The notes under the pieces were generated by a model. The model saw only the letters and a program-made list of their open reading frames with translations. It made no database searches and was not told where the DNA came from. Source: Hydrogenophilales bacterium 16-61-112 (GTDB lineage: Bacteria; Pseudomonadota; Gammaproteobacteria; Burkholderiales; Thiobacillaceae). Taken from it: a DNA stretch of 64,000 nucleotides. Positions within the stretch are counted from its first letter, which is position 1, and every line of letters starts with the position of its first letter. The position numbers and the translations under genes are program-made. This document shows positions 26,796 to 35,234 of the stretch, one piece after another. The stretch covers positions 1 to 64,000 of the forward strand of contig NCHD01000049.1 of assembly GCA_002257045.1 (NCBI GenBank), in the 5' to 3' direction.

Positions 26796-26820
26796 AGCGT
26801 TTCACCGCTCACTGGTTGCG
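26782..26820 (-). pseudogene. Remnant of a brnT toxin gene
   Basis: Upstream of and overlapping the orphan brnA start, the minus strand reads ATSER, then after a one-base shift VKRYAQT and a stop. This corresponds to the last residues of BrnT (compare KANKREEKRYAET in the intact copy) and overlaps brnA as in the intact pair. Everything upstream is lost. Confidence 0.5.
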
Positions 26821-27069
26821 CTACCGTCAATTCCCGGCTGTCGCCGTCGGGTGTATCCGCCCCGCCATGGGCGCTGAACCCACTGCCCCCAGTTGATTTC
26901 AGGCGCAGGCTTAGAGGGTTTTATTTTCAGGTCTTTACTCACGATCATTCGCCTTTCTAAAAGCAATGATTATGGACATGGTCGTCGGCGGGAGCGCAGA
27001 ACACCACCATCATCATGGGTGCTGACCCCGTTCCCCCCGTTTCCAGGGCGAGTACAGGGGGGAATCCGT

Positions 27070-27408
27070 TCATTTCCGCCCAACAGGATGCTCGGCAATA
27101 AACTGGCGCAGGGCAGCGTTCACGCGAGTCTGCCAACCCTTGCCTGTGGCCTTGAAGGTTTCCAGCAGGTCTGCGTCAAGGCGAATCGCGGTAAACACCT
27201 TGGTTGCGTCGGCCTTTGGGCGACCACGCGGGCGCTTAGCGACCAGCGCGGCGTACATTTCCGGCGGCAGCACCTCGCTTGCGTGCTTTGCCTTGGCAAA
27301 CCACTCCGCATCCAGCTCGCGGCTATCCGGGTCAGCCGCAATGCCAGCGTTGATGGCAGCATCCTCTTCAGGGGTAGGGCTGAGGTGCCCGACTTTAAGT
27401 TTCGGCAT
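27070..27408 (-). CDS. brnA: BrnA antitoxin
   Basis: 112 residues from ATG 27408 (MPKLKVGHLSPTPEED). The C-terminal half is the DNA-binding part: KVFTAIRLDADLLETFKATGKGWQTRVNAALRQF, a ribbon-helix-helix. It overlaps the end of brnT by 14 bases, the normal toxin-first order of this system. It is expected to bind BrnT and repress the promoter at 27669-27696. Confidence 0.88.
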   Translation of the reverse strand: MPKLKVGHLSPTPEEDAAINAGIAADPDSRELDAEWFAKAKHASEVLPPEMYAALVAKRPRGRPKADATKVFTAIRLDADLLETFKATGKGWQTRVNAALRQFIAEHPVGRK

Positions 27409-27661
27409 ATCGTTTTTCCTCTCGCTTGTTGGCCTTGCGCAGGCTGATGACGCGAACGGCATCACTGCGACGGCAGTAGATCATCACGTGCAAACGGTCG
27501 CCGATGTAGCCAGTGGCCTCGAATCGAGGTTCGGCGTACTTCATGCGTGTGTCTTCACGAACTATCGCGGTTTCCCACTCGAAGCCTTCGGCATCAGTCA
27601 GTGACAAACCGTGTTTGTCGAGGTTGCTTTCATCTTTGGCGGGATCGAATTCGTAGTTCAC
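27395..27661 (-). CDS. brnT: BrnT toxin (ribonuclease)
   Basis: 88 residues from the GTG at 27661. Family features are EFDPAKDESNLDKHGLSL near the start, a central EPRFEATGYIGDRLHVMIY and the basic end ISLRKANKREEKRYAE. BrnT is a RelE-fold mRNA-cleaving toxin that blocks translation. The open frame extends to 27706, but the extra residues cross the promoter and are not like the family. The start codon lies next to the predicted transcription start. Confidence 0.88.
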   Translation of the reverse strand: MNYEFDPAKDESNLDKHGLSLTDAEGFEWETAIVREDTRMKYAEPRFEATGYIGDRLHVMIYCRRSDAVRVISLRKANKREEKRYAET

Positions 27662-27668
27662 GCGATTT

Positions 27669-27696
27669 ATTGTATAAACAAAAATAACCGTGTCAA
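27669..27696 (-). promoter_or_regulatory. Sigma70-type promoter of brnTA
   Basis: Reading the minus strand, TTGACA (27696-27691), 16 bases and TACAAT (27674-27669) make a strong promoter. Transcription would begin at about 27662, practically on the GTG of brnT, so the message may be leaderless. A BrnA operator is expected to overlap it, but I see no clear palindrome. Confidence 0.65.
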
Positions 27697-27824
27697 GTAG
27701 CAACACTTCTGAGTGCTATTGCCCGAAACGAAGTCTGTCGCCTGACAAAATGCGGCACATCGTGACCTGAAGCGGCGGTGCAAATCCCGTTGCGCACGGC
27801 AGATTGATCGTGCGCCACGCCAGT

Positions 27825-27867
27825 CTGGCAGCGCAATTTCCATGCAGCACAAGGCTGGCAGCGTAAT
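27825..27867 (+). promoter_or_regulatory. Direct repeats upstream of the pilin promoter
   Basis: CTGGCAGCGCAATT at 27825-27838 and CTGGCAGCGTAATT at 27855-27868 are nearly identical and 30 bases apart, close to three helical turns. They lie about 60-100 bases upstream of the expected pilin transcript start, where an enhancer-binding activator such as PilR would sit. The factor is inferred from context. Confidence 0.5.
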
Positions 27868-27899
27868 TGGCTGAATTTAAGGCGGATTTGCCTAAAGTT

Positions 27900-27914
27900 G
27901 GCACGGTCGGTGCA
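27900..27914 (+). promoter_or_regulatory. Sigma54 promoter of the pilin gene
   Basis: TTGGCACGGTCGGTGCAC has GG at 27900-27901 and GC at 27912-27913, separated by 10 bases. Pilin genes in related bacteria are transcribed by RpoN with PilR, so type and position fit. The start would be near 27925, leaving a 50-base leader. Confidence 0.7.
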
Positions 27915-27974
27915 CGTTAATGTGCCAGACACAGCGAACGCGTGTTCACATTCATCAACTTAAGGAGCTTTAAA

Positions 27975-28433
27975 ATGGAAATGAAAATGATGGCGCGTAA
28001 AGCCCAACAAGGTTTCACCCTGATCGAATTGATGATCGTGGTGGCGATTATCGGTATTTTGGCGGCGATTGCGATTCCGCAGTATCAGGATTATGTGACG
28101 CGTGCCAAGTGGCAAGATGTTATTACTTCACTTGAGTCCACCAAGTTGGCGACTGCCGAATGTATGCAGCAGAACGCTGGTGATGCCACGTTGTGCGACA
28201 CCAATGGAGAGATTGGCTCGACCATGCCGACCTCTGTCCAAGGGGCTACTATCACCCGCGGTACATTCAATAATACTGGTACTGCAACGTTCAGCATGGC
28301 TGGTGGCGCACCTTTGGCAAATTGCACCGTGACCATGACGGGTAACGGCGGACCTGGTGCCGCAAATATGACCTGGGCTTTTGCTAACACTGGAACCAGC
28401 TGCGGTAAAAACAAAACCGGTGTGGGCACCTAA
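27975..28433 (+). CDS. pilA: Type IV major pilin-like protein
   Basis: 152 residues. The start at 27975 has TAAGGAG upstream and gives a short basic leader followed by the prepilin cleavage site [11 protein letters not shown], then the hydrophobic helix [16 protein letters not shown]. Glu5 of the mature protein is present. Two Cys near the C-terminus (NCTVTM and GTSCGKNK) likely form the D-region disulfide, along with an earlier pair (AECMQQ, ATLCDT). The protein ends TGVGT, and a predicted oligosaccharyltransferase gene follows, so glycosylation of the C-terminal Thr is possible. The fibre would serve twitching, adhesion or DNA uptake. Confidence 0.93.
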   Translation: MEMKMMARKAQQGFTLIELMIVVAIIGILAAIAIPQYQDYVTRAKWQDVITSLESTKLATAECMQQNAGDATLCDTNGEIGSTMPTSVQGATITRGTFNNTGTATFSMAGGAPLANCTVTMTGNGGPGAANMTWAFANTGTSCGKNKTGVGT

Positions 28434-28459
28434 TTAAATACCGGTAACTAAAAATCAGA

Positions 28460-28483
28460 CCCCTCCTAATGGAGGGGTTTTTT
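28460..28483 (+). terminator. Terminator after the pilin gene
   Basis: CCCCTCC, loop TAA(T), GGAGGGG and six T form a strong intrinsic terminator 27 bases after the pilin stop. It would keep most transcripts monocistronic, with some read-through into the downstream transferase gene. Confidence 0.9.
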
Positions 28484-28504
28484 ATTGGGTAACGGCACTT
28501 GAAA

Positions 28505-29941
28505 ATGACGAGTCACGAAGTCTCTGCAGCTCCATGGGAGTTTAGCCCTCTGTTATTCATGACAGGACTGGCCTTGTTCGCTGGGATTGCAATCGATTTT
28601 GTGCCGGAGTTGATCTGGCACGATCAGCAGCGCATGGAACAGATCGTTCTGTTGCTGATCGCAGCATTAGCTCTCGCCACCATCTGGCGCAAGAGCTTAT
28701 TGGTCACGCTGGCTAGATTGCCAACTCCGATTCGTTTGGCACTGCCTTTAGGCTTCACACTTGGCTGTACGTCTGCCGTTCTCGCTGCCTACCCGCGCTT
28801 TGCTCTGTTGGAATGGGGGACGCTGTTGCTGCTGCTTGGCGTGGCATTCGTTCTCGCTGAGCAAACGCGGCGTGGCGGTGTGGGCTTTGACACTTGGGCA
28901 ATACGGCTGGTGGTGGCGCTGGCTGCGGTTATCGCGCTGAAAATCATGACCGGCTATGTGGCCACGATCGTGGAGGGAGCTCGGCTGAATACGCTGCAGT
29001 TATTTGAAGGCACGTTCTCCAATCGCCGGGTATTTGGACAGGTGGCTAGTATGGCCATCCCCTTGCTGGCGTATCCGCTGTTAAGTACAGAAATGCCACG
29101 AGTTCGACGCTGGAGTCTGTTTGCGTTGTTGGCGGTGTGGTGGATGCTGGTAATTGTGTCGGGTACGCGCGGCACTTGGATGGCACTGGCGGTGGCGGCT
29201 GTGGTGTTGGCTGCGGTTGCGTGGCGAGCCTCCTCGGGTTGGCTGAGAATGCAGGCATGGGCGTTCGGGGCGGGAGCGTTGCTGTTCGCAATTTTGTTTG
29301 TGGGTTTGCCCGCCTGGCTTGAGTTGGATGCGTCGCTAGAAAATCGTTTTGTTAATCCGGCGACACTGAGCGGACGTGGGGAATTATGGGCGCTAGCGTG
29401 GGGTGAAATTCAGGCCCATCCTTGGCTGGGTATTGGTCCGATGCACTTGGCGTCCATTCACAATGGCTTCGGCGCACATCCGCATAATGCAGTTTTGCAA
29501 CTGGCCGCAGAATGGGGTGTGCCCGCAGCATTGGCCTTTGTTGCGCCAGTCGCCGCAGGTTTGTTCTATCTGCTGCTGAGGATACGGCGGCAGGAAACCT
29601 CGGTTAACGCGCTGCTGATATGCCTCACTGCCAGTTTGCTGGCGGCGAGCGCGCAATCCATGGTGGATGGGGTTATTGTCATCGCTTATACACAGACTTG
29701 GCTGGTTTTAATCGCAGGTTGGGTATTGGGTGTGTATTTCCGGGATGGTGCCCGGGCGCCCGTCATTTCTGATTTCCGCATGATGCGCTTAGGTGTACCC
29801 GTTTTATCCTTGTTCGCGTTTGCCGGGTTGTTGAATGGTGTGCTCCCCGAGATTTTTAACCGTGCTGAAGTGACACAAGCTTATGCCGACGCAGGGAAGT
29901 TGATTCCGCCGAGATATTGGGGCGTGGGCTGGATTCCGTAA
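28505..29941 (+). CDS. Pilin O-oligosaccharyltransferase-like (PglL/TfpO, Wzy_C family)
   Basis: 478 residues from ATG 28505 (a TTG two codons earlier is possible) with about 11-12 membrane segments. The large periplasmic loop has the O-antigen ligase-like motif around GRGELWALAWGEIQAHPWLGIGPM and AHPHNAVLQLAAEWG; the conserved His follows a short loop as in PglL and TfpO. These enzymes move a lipid-linked glycan onto pilin. Position directly after the pilin gene is the arrangement seen for TfpO in group I Pseudomonas pili. Lower GC than neighbours may mean transfer of the pilin region as a unit. Confidence 0.85.
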   Translation: MTSHEVSAAPWEFSPLLFMTGLALFAGIAIDFVPELIWHDQQRMEQIVLLLIAALALATIWRKSLLVTLARLPTPIRLALPLGFTLGCTSAVLAAYPRFALLEWGTLLLLLGVAFVLAEQTRRGGVGFDTWAIRLVVALAAVIALKIMTGYVATIVEGARLNTLQLFEGTFSNRRVFGQVASMAIPLLAYPLLSTEMPRVRRWSLFALLAVWWMLVIVSGTRGTWMALAVAAVVLAAVAWRASSGWLRMQAWAFGAGALLFAILFVGLPAWLELDASLENRFVNPATLSGRGELWALAWGEIQAHPWLGIGPMHLASIHNGFGAHPHNAVLQLAAEWGVPAALAFVAPVAAGLFYLLLRIRRQETSVNALLICLTASLLAASAQSMVDGVIVIAYTQTWLVLIAGWVLGVYFRDGARAPVISDFRMMRLGVPVLSLFAFAGLLNGVLPEIFNRAEVTQAYADAGKLIPPRYWGVGWIP

Positions 29942-30017
29942 AAAATATGGGATAGAAACAACACCAGGCAGAGCAGTGTTTCAGGTTTCCTTCACCCTTG
30001 GTCGTTCAGCTGAGAAA

Positions 30018-30047
30018 CAACAAGGGCCGCAAATACGGCCCTTGTTG
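30018..30047. terminator. Strong hairpin between convergent genes
   Basis: CAACAAGGGCCG (30018-30029), six bases, CGGCCCTTGTTG (30036-30047) is a perfect 12-bp stem between the transferase gene and the end of the pyruvate dehydrogenase operon. It is followed only by TTT on the minus strand, so termination may be partly bidirectional. Confidence 0.6.
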
Positions 30048-30064
30048 TGGGTGCAAGCGAAGGA

Positions 30065-33012
30065 TTATTTCTTCGCCGTGCGCCGCAGGCGGTTCAACAA
30101 TCGCCGCGCCAGTTCGCCGAACAGCTCGGTCTGCGTGGGGTGCGGGAAGATGGCCTTGGCGACCTGGGTCAGCGTCATCTCGCCGGCCACCATCATCACG
30201 CCGATGCCGATCAGGGTGTCGGTGTGGTCGGCGAGGTAGTGCACGCCTTGGCGTCGATGCTCATGGGCATCTTGGCTTCCACGGCGTCGATGCCCTTGGC
30301 CTTGGCCTGCGCTACGGAGAGGCCGACGAAACCGGCCTGCGGGCGCGAGAAGGTGACGCCGCAGTCCTTGTCCTGGTCGTATTCGGAAGCGTGACCCAGC
30401 AGGTTGTCTGCGGCAACACGGCCCTGCGTGGCGGCGGTGTGGGCAAGCATGTAGCCGCCGATGACGTCGCCGACCGCGTAGATGTGCGGCACGCTGGTCT
30501 GGCCGCGCGGGTTGACCTTGATCGCGGCACCGTCGAGTTCGACCCCGAGTTTGTCGAGGTTGAGCTTGCTCGTGTCGGGACGCTTGCCGGTGGCCATCAA
30601 CACGATGTCGCAATCAAAGGTGAGCGCTTCGCCGGCTGCGTTCTTGTAGGCGACGCTCATCTTGCCCGGTGCGCCGGTCGCTCCGTCGATCGAGGCGTTG
30701 GTGACGACGCTGATTTCCTTTTCCAGCAGGCCGATCAGGGTCTTGCCGATTTCTTCCTCGATTTCGCCAAGGATGCGTTCGTGCCGTTCCAGCACCAGAA
30801 TCTCGGTGCCGAAGTCGTGGAAGATCTGCGCCATTTCGACGCCGATGACGCCGCCGCCGATGATCGCCATTTTCTTTGGCGGGGCGGTGAGGTTCCAGAT
30901 GGTGTCGGAGGTGACCACACCGCCGTTCGCCAGGTTTTCGCGCGCGCCGGGAATCGGCGGCACGAAGGCGGGGGCGCCGGTGGCGATGACGGCTGCGCCG
31001 AAGCTGACGGTGTAGGGCTCGCCTTCGATCGGAGTGATTTTCAGGGTGTGGGCGTCGACGAATTCGCCAAAGCCTTCACGCACGTCGATCTTCATGCCCT
31101 TGTCGGCCTTGAGCGCCATTTCGCCGCGGCTGGTTTGCACCCAGCGGCGGTGTTTTTCGACCTGCGCCCAGTTGAGTGCCGGGGTCTGAGTGCCGTCGAC
31201 GCCGATTTCAGCGTCGTGGCTGCGGTTGCGGATGACGTCGGCCGCCGCGCGCCAGGCCTTGGACGGAATGCAGCCGCGCCACAGGCATTCGCCGCCCGGG
31301 AAGGGTTCGTTGTTGACCATCATGACCTTGACGCCGTGGTCGGCCAGGTCGCGCGCGCAGTCTTCGCCGCCGGGGCCGCCGCCGATGACGACGACCGGGA
31401 AGTCCCAGTTACCTTCTGGGATCGGCGACAGCGGCGCGGTGTGGGTAGCTGCTGTTGCGACGGTCTCTGCTGCTCCGCTTTGCTCGCCGGCGCCTGACCC
31501 CTGAATCCAGCTGTCAGGCGCTTCAATGGTTTGCTTCAACGCATTGAGATACAGCGCCACTTCGGCACCGTTCAGCACGCGATGGTCGCAGGTGAGGGTA
31601 AACGGCGTGCCTTGCGGGCCATTGGCGGCAATCGCCAGAATCGCAGCGATGCCGGGCGTGGGAATCGCGGTGAAGTGCGACACGCCCATCATCCCCATGT
31701 TGGAAATGGTGAAGGTGGGGTTGGCGTATTCGGCCGGCGCCAGTTTGCGGATGCGGGCGCGTTCCACCAAACCTGCCCAGTCGCCTTGCAGCGTGGTCAG
31801 GGATTTCTTTTCGATGCCGTGCAGAATTGGCACCACCAGGCCGCCGTCGTTCGAGGTGACGGCCACGCCGAAGTCGTGGTTGCTGCGTTCGACCAGCTTG
31901 TCGACCGGCTGGTAGGCCCAGTTCATGCGCGGGAATTTTGCCATCGCCACCGAACAGGCCTTGGCGATCGCCACCGTGACCGAAACCTTGCTGGCCTTGG
32001 CGGCAGCGGTCAGCGCGGCGGTGCTGATGTTCATCGTGGCATTAAAAGTCGGTAGCGTGAGCGAAGCAGTCATCGCGTGGCTGACGGCCTTTTCCATCGA
32101 GGTCATGGCGCGACCCTGGCCCGGCACGTCGACCTGCGGCAGCGAGTGGGCCACTTCCTGCATCGACGGCCGCGCACGCGCAACGTCGGCTGCAACGATC
32201 ACGCCGGATGGCCCGGTGCCGGCGAGGCCGCTGAGATTGACGCCCAGCTGCGCCGCCACCTTGCGTGCATACGGGCTGGCCTGACGGCCCTGCGGCCGCG
32301 CGACGGGTGCGGCGTTACCGCTGGCGGCGATCTGCGCCGGTGCGGCTTTGGGGGTGGGGATATGCGCGGGTTTGTCGGCCGCATGAGGTGCGACCTGATG
32401 CGTGTCCTTGATCTTGTGGTCTGCGCCGAGCGTGACGCCGGTATCGTTGGACTTGGACGCGTCGTCGACGATGAAGCCCATTGGGTGGCCGACTTCGACC
32501 ACGCTGCCGACGTCGGCAATCGGGCCGGAGAGGAAGCCTTCCTGGAACACCTCGACGTCCATGATGGCCTTGTCGGTTTCCACCGTGGCGACGATGTCGC
32601 CGCGCTTGATGGCATCGCCCGGCTGTTTTTCCCAGGTAACGACGACGCCTTCGGTCATGGTGTCGGACAGTTGCGGCATCACGATCGGCGTGCCCGCGTG
32701 GTGCGGGATCATCTCGGTCTGTGCCAGTTCGGCCACCACTTCGCCGGCGGCAATCGCCACGTCGCCCGCGGTGTCGGTGATGTAGCCGAGTGGCGCGCCG
32801 ACGGCAATGGTCGCGCCGACGTCGGCCAGCGGGCCGGCCAGATAGCCGGCCTTGAAGACTTCGACGTCCATGATGGCCTTGTCGGTTTCCACCGTGGCGA
32901 CGATGTCGCCGCGCTCGACGCGGTCGCCGGCTTGCTTTTCCCAGGTGACGACAACGCCCTCGGTCATGGTGTCCGAGAGCTGCGGCATCGTTATTGCGTA
33001 GTGTTGGGACAT
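30065..33012 (-). pseudogene. Pyruvate dehydrogenase E2-E3 fusion, disrupted near the 3' end
   Basis: One reading frame encodes two lipoyl domains (Lys45 and Lys148 in ETDKAIMDVE), a subunit-binding domain (about 243-280), the acyltransferase with DHRVLNG (the usual motif is DHRVxDG, so Asp is Asn here), and from about residue 553 a lipoamide dehydrogenase with FAD site VVIGGGPGG, redox Cys pair in GGECLWRGCIPSK and NAD site IIGGGVIG. Near 30243 the frame passes from SIDAKA to an unrelated tail, while another frame continues GVHYLADHTDTLIG up to the catalytic HPTQTE and a stop at 30065. Related E3 proteins have about 30 more residues at this point. E2 should remain functional; the E3 part as read would lack its dimerisation end and catalytic His. 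Confidence 0.85.
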
Positions 33013-33036
33013 GCTTGGATCCTAAGTCTTTGTTTA

Positions 33037-33131
33037 TCCGCGAAGGACGCGAAGAGACGCGAAGAAAATCTTAATAGAAGATCTCTTCGCGATCCGTCGC
33101 GTCCTTTATGCCCTTTGGGGTATTCGCGGAC
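33037..33131. repeat. Intergenic inverted repeat with CGCGAAG units
   Basis: The 129-base gap between the pdhB and E2-E3 genes is mostly an imperfect inverted repeat. The left arm repeats CGCGAAG (CCGCGAAGGACGCGAAG, AGACGCGAAG) and the right arm has its complement (CTCTTCGCGATCCGTCGCG, TATTCGCGGA). Elements of this look are scattered between genes in many proteobacteria. It may shape the operon messenger RNA. Confidence 0.7.
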
Positions 33132-33141
33132 AAAAAGGGGT

Positions 33142-34125
33142 TTACGCTTTTCCGAACAGTTTCAGAACGGCCTTGACCACATCTTCGTGGTCGGGGATGG
33201 CCGCTTTTTCCAGCGTGTGGTTGTACGGTTGCGGCACCAGCGCCGAATGAACCCGCACCGGGGCGGCATCCAACTCAAAAAAGCATTCTTCGTTGATGAT
33301 GGCGATGATTTCGGAGCCGACGCCGACTGGCGCTTCGTCTTCTTCGGCGATCACCACGCGATGGGTCTTGCTGACCGATTGCTTGATGCCGGCGCGGTCC
33401 AGCGGGGCCAGCGAATAGAGGTCAACGACTTCAGCCGAAATGCCGTATTGCTTGTCGAGGATTTCGGCAGCCTTGAGGCACCAGTGCACCGAGATGTTAT
33501 AGCCGAACAGGGTGACGTCGGTGCCGGAGCGCGCGATGTCGGAGCCTTCGAGCGGGTGGAAATATTCGCTGTCCGGCACTTCGCCCTTCATGTTGTACAT
33601 GAGTTCGTGTTCGTTGATGAACACCGGGTCGTTGCTGCGGATTGCCGACTTCAGCAGGCCGTAAGCCTGTTTGGGGTTGGACGGCGTGACGACACGCAAA
33701 CCGGCGACGCCCATGAATACTTTTTCCATCCGCGCCGAGTGCTGCGCGCCGAGCTGGTGCGCCGCGCCGCCGGCCGAGCGGAACACGCAGGGCGCTTCGA
33801 TCTGGCCGCCCGACATGTAGCGGATTTTGGCGGCGGAGTTGAACATCTGGTCCATCGCCAGCCAGGCAAAGTTGACCGACATGATTTCAACGATCGGACG
33901 CACGCCGAGGAAGGATGCGCCGATCGCCAGGCCGGTGAAACCGCCTTCCGAAATCGGGGTGTCCATCACCCGCAACGGGCCGTATTTTTCGTACAGGCCT
34001 TTGGTGGCCTTGTAGGTGCCACCGGCCACGCCGATGTCTTCGCCCATACAGATGACCAGCGGGTCGCGCGACATTTCTTCGTCGTGGGCGCGCTGAATCG
34101 CTTCCCACAGCATGATTTGAGCCAT
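33142..34125 (-). CDS. pdhB: Pyruvate dehydrogenase E1 component, beta subunit
   Basis: 327 residues. MGEDIGVAGGTYKATKGL, DTPISEGGFTGLAIGAS, FRSAGGAAHQLGAQHS and the C-terminal transketolase-like domain (EVVDLYSLAPLD, VIAEED) are typical of heterodimeric E1 beta. With PdhA it decarboxylates pyruvate using thiamine diphosphate and passes the acetyl group to E2. It starts 9 bases after the pdhA stop on the same strand. Acetoin dehydrogenase is a close relative, but the lack of acoX and aco genes favours pyruvate. Confidence 0.9.
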   Translation of the reverse strand: MAQIMLWEAIQRAHDEEMSRDPLVICMGEDIGVAGGTYKATKGLYEKYGPLRVMDTPISEGGFTGLAIGASFLGVRPIVEIMSVNFAWLAMDQMFNSAAKIRYMSGGQIEAPCVFRSAGGAAHQLGAQHSARMEKVFMGVAGLRVVTPSNPKQAYGLLKSAIRSNDPVFINEHELMYNMKGEVPDSEYFHPLEGSDIARSGTDVTLFGYNISVHWCLKAAEILDKQYGISAEVVDLYSLAPLDRAGIKQSVSKTHRVVIAEEDEAPVGVGSEIIAIINEECFFELDAAPVRVHSALVPQPYNHTLEKAAIPDHEDVVKAVLKLFGKA

Positions 34126-34134
34126 GTTTTTTCC

Positions 34135-35136
34135 TTAAGCTGCTTTGCCGGTGAGCCAGGGCTGCTGGCTTTCACGGTCGGCGAGAACGTATTTTTCGAG
34201 GTCTTCGACACGCGGTTCGGGCGACTCTTCGGCGAACTTGATGACTTCGTTTTCGATGTAGGCGTCGATTTCCTTTTCCATGGCCTCGAAATCGGCCAGG
34301 GTGAGGGCGTCTGCCGTGATCAGGCGGTCGCGCAGCATGAAGATGGGGTCGCGCTGTTTCCATTCTTCTTCTTCTTCGCGCGAACGGTAGCCGCGCGAGT
34401 CCGACATCGAGTGGCCGCGATAGCGGTAGGTCATCAGCTCGAGAAAATAAGGACCATTGCCTGCGCGCACGTGGTCAACCGCCGTGCGTGCGTGTTGGTA
34501 CACGATGTCGATGTCCTGGCCGTCGCATTCGGCGGACGGGATGTTGTAGGCCGCCACGCGCTTGTGCTGGTGGATCACGGCGGTGGAACGCTCGATCGAG
34601 GTGCCGATGCCGTAGAGGTTGTTTTCGCACACGAACAGCACCGGCAGTTTCCACAGCGCGGCCATGTTCAGGGTTTCGTGGAACACGCCCTGGTTGTTGG
34701 CGGCGTCGCCCAGAAAGCAGATGGCGATTTCGTCGCCGCCCTTGAGCTGGATCGCCTTGGCGATACCGGCTGCCAGCGGGAACGGCCCGCCGACCAAAGC
34801 GTAGCCGCCCATGAAATGGTGTGCAGCATCGAAGATGTGCATCGAGCCGCCGCGTCCCTTGGAGGAACCGGTTTCCTTGCCGTACAACTCGGCCATGACT
34901 TCTTTCGGGTCGGCGCCGCACTTGATCGCGTGGACGTGGTCGCGGTAGCCGGTGATCACGTAATCTTGTCCGGGACGCGCGGCTTCCATCACGCCATTGC
35001 AGCAGGCTTCCTGACCCGGATAGAGGTGGAGGAAGCCGCCGATCTTGCGTTCGATATAGGCCTGGTAGCAGCGCTCTTCAAAGCGACGGTGCAATACCAT
35101 TTCGCGTAGCACGCGTTTCTTGTCTTCAATCTTCAT
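34135..35136 (-). CDS. pdhA: Pyruvate dehydrogenase E1 component, alpha subunit
   Basis: 333 residues and first gene of the operon. The thiamine diphosphate motif runs GDAANNQGVFHETLNMA to CENN, with GDA in place of the common GDG. GSSKGRGGSMH and THRYRGHSMSDS-like residues (MTYRYRGHSMSDSRGYRS) are also typical; the latter is the phosphorylation-loop region of the family. The product forms an alpha2beta2 E1 with PdhB. No regulator or promoter is evident in the 98 bases upstream. Confidence 0.9.
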   Translation of the reverse strand: MKIEDKKRVLREMVLHRRFEERCYQAYIERKIGGFLHLYPGQEACCNGVMEAARPGQDYVITGYRDHVHAIKCGADPKEVMAELYGKETGSSKGRGGSMHIFDAAHHFMGGYALVGGPFPLAAGIAKAIQLKGGDEIAICFLGDAANNQGVFHETLNMAALWKLPVLFVCENNLYGIGTSIERSTAVIHQHKRVAAYNIPSAECDGQDIDIVYQHARTAVDHVRAGNGPYFLELMTYRYRGHSMSDSRGYRSREEEEEWKQRDPIFMLRDRLITADALTLADFEAMEKEIDAYIENEVIKFAEESPEPRVEDLEKYVLADRESQQPWLTGKAA

Positions 35137-35234
35137 TCGGTTACCCTTGTGGGATGGGGTCGGAAAGGCAAACCCCGGATTATCCGGGAAACCCTGCCGG
35201 CCATCAAGAAAAACGCCACCCCCAAGGACCCCTC

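Noticed and set aside
26446-26960. Plus-strand openings across the toxin-antitoxin island
   Set aside because: They are antisense to brnA-type genes and lack motifs.
30211-30290. Programmed frameshift in the E2-E3 gene
   Set aside because: No slippery sequence or stem, and about 30 residues of the family are absent at the junction, so a deletion explains it better.
32077-35109. A 1,010-residue opening on the plus strand across the pdh genes
   Set aside because: It lies opposite three well-supported pdh genes and its residues are the usual antisense mix rich in His, Arg, Asp and Val; no domain or start site supports it.
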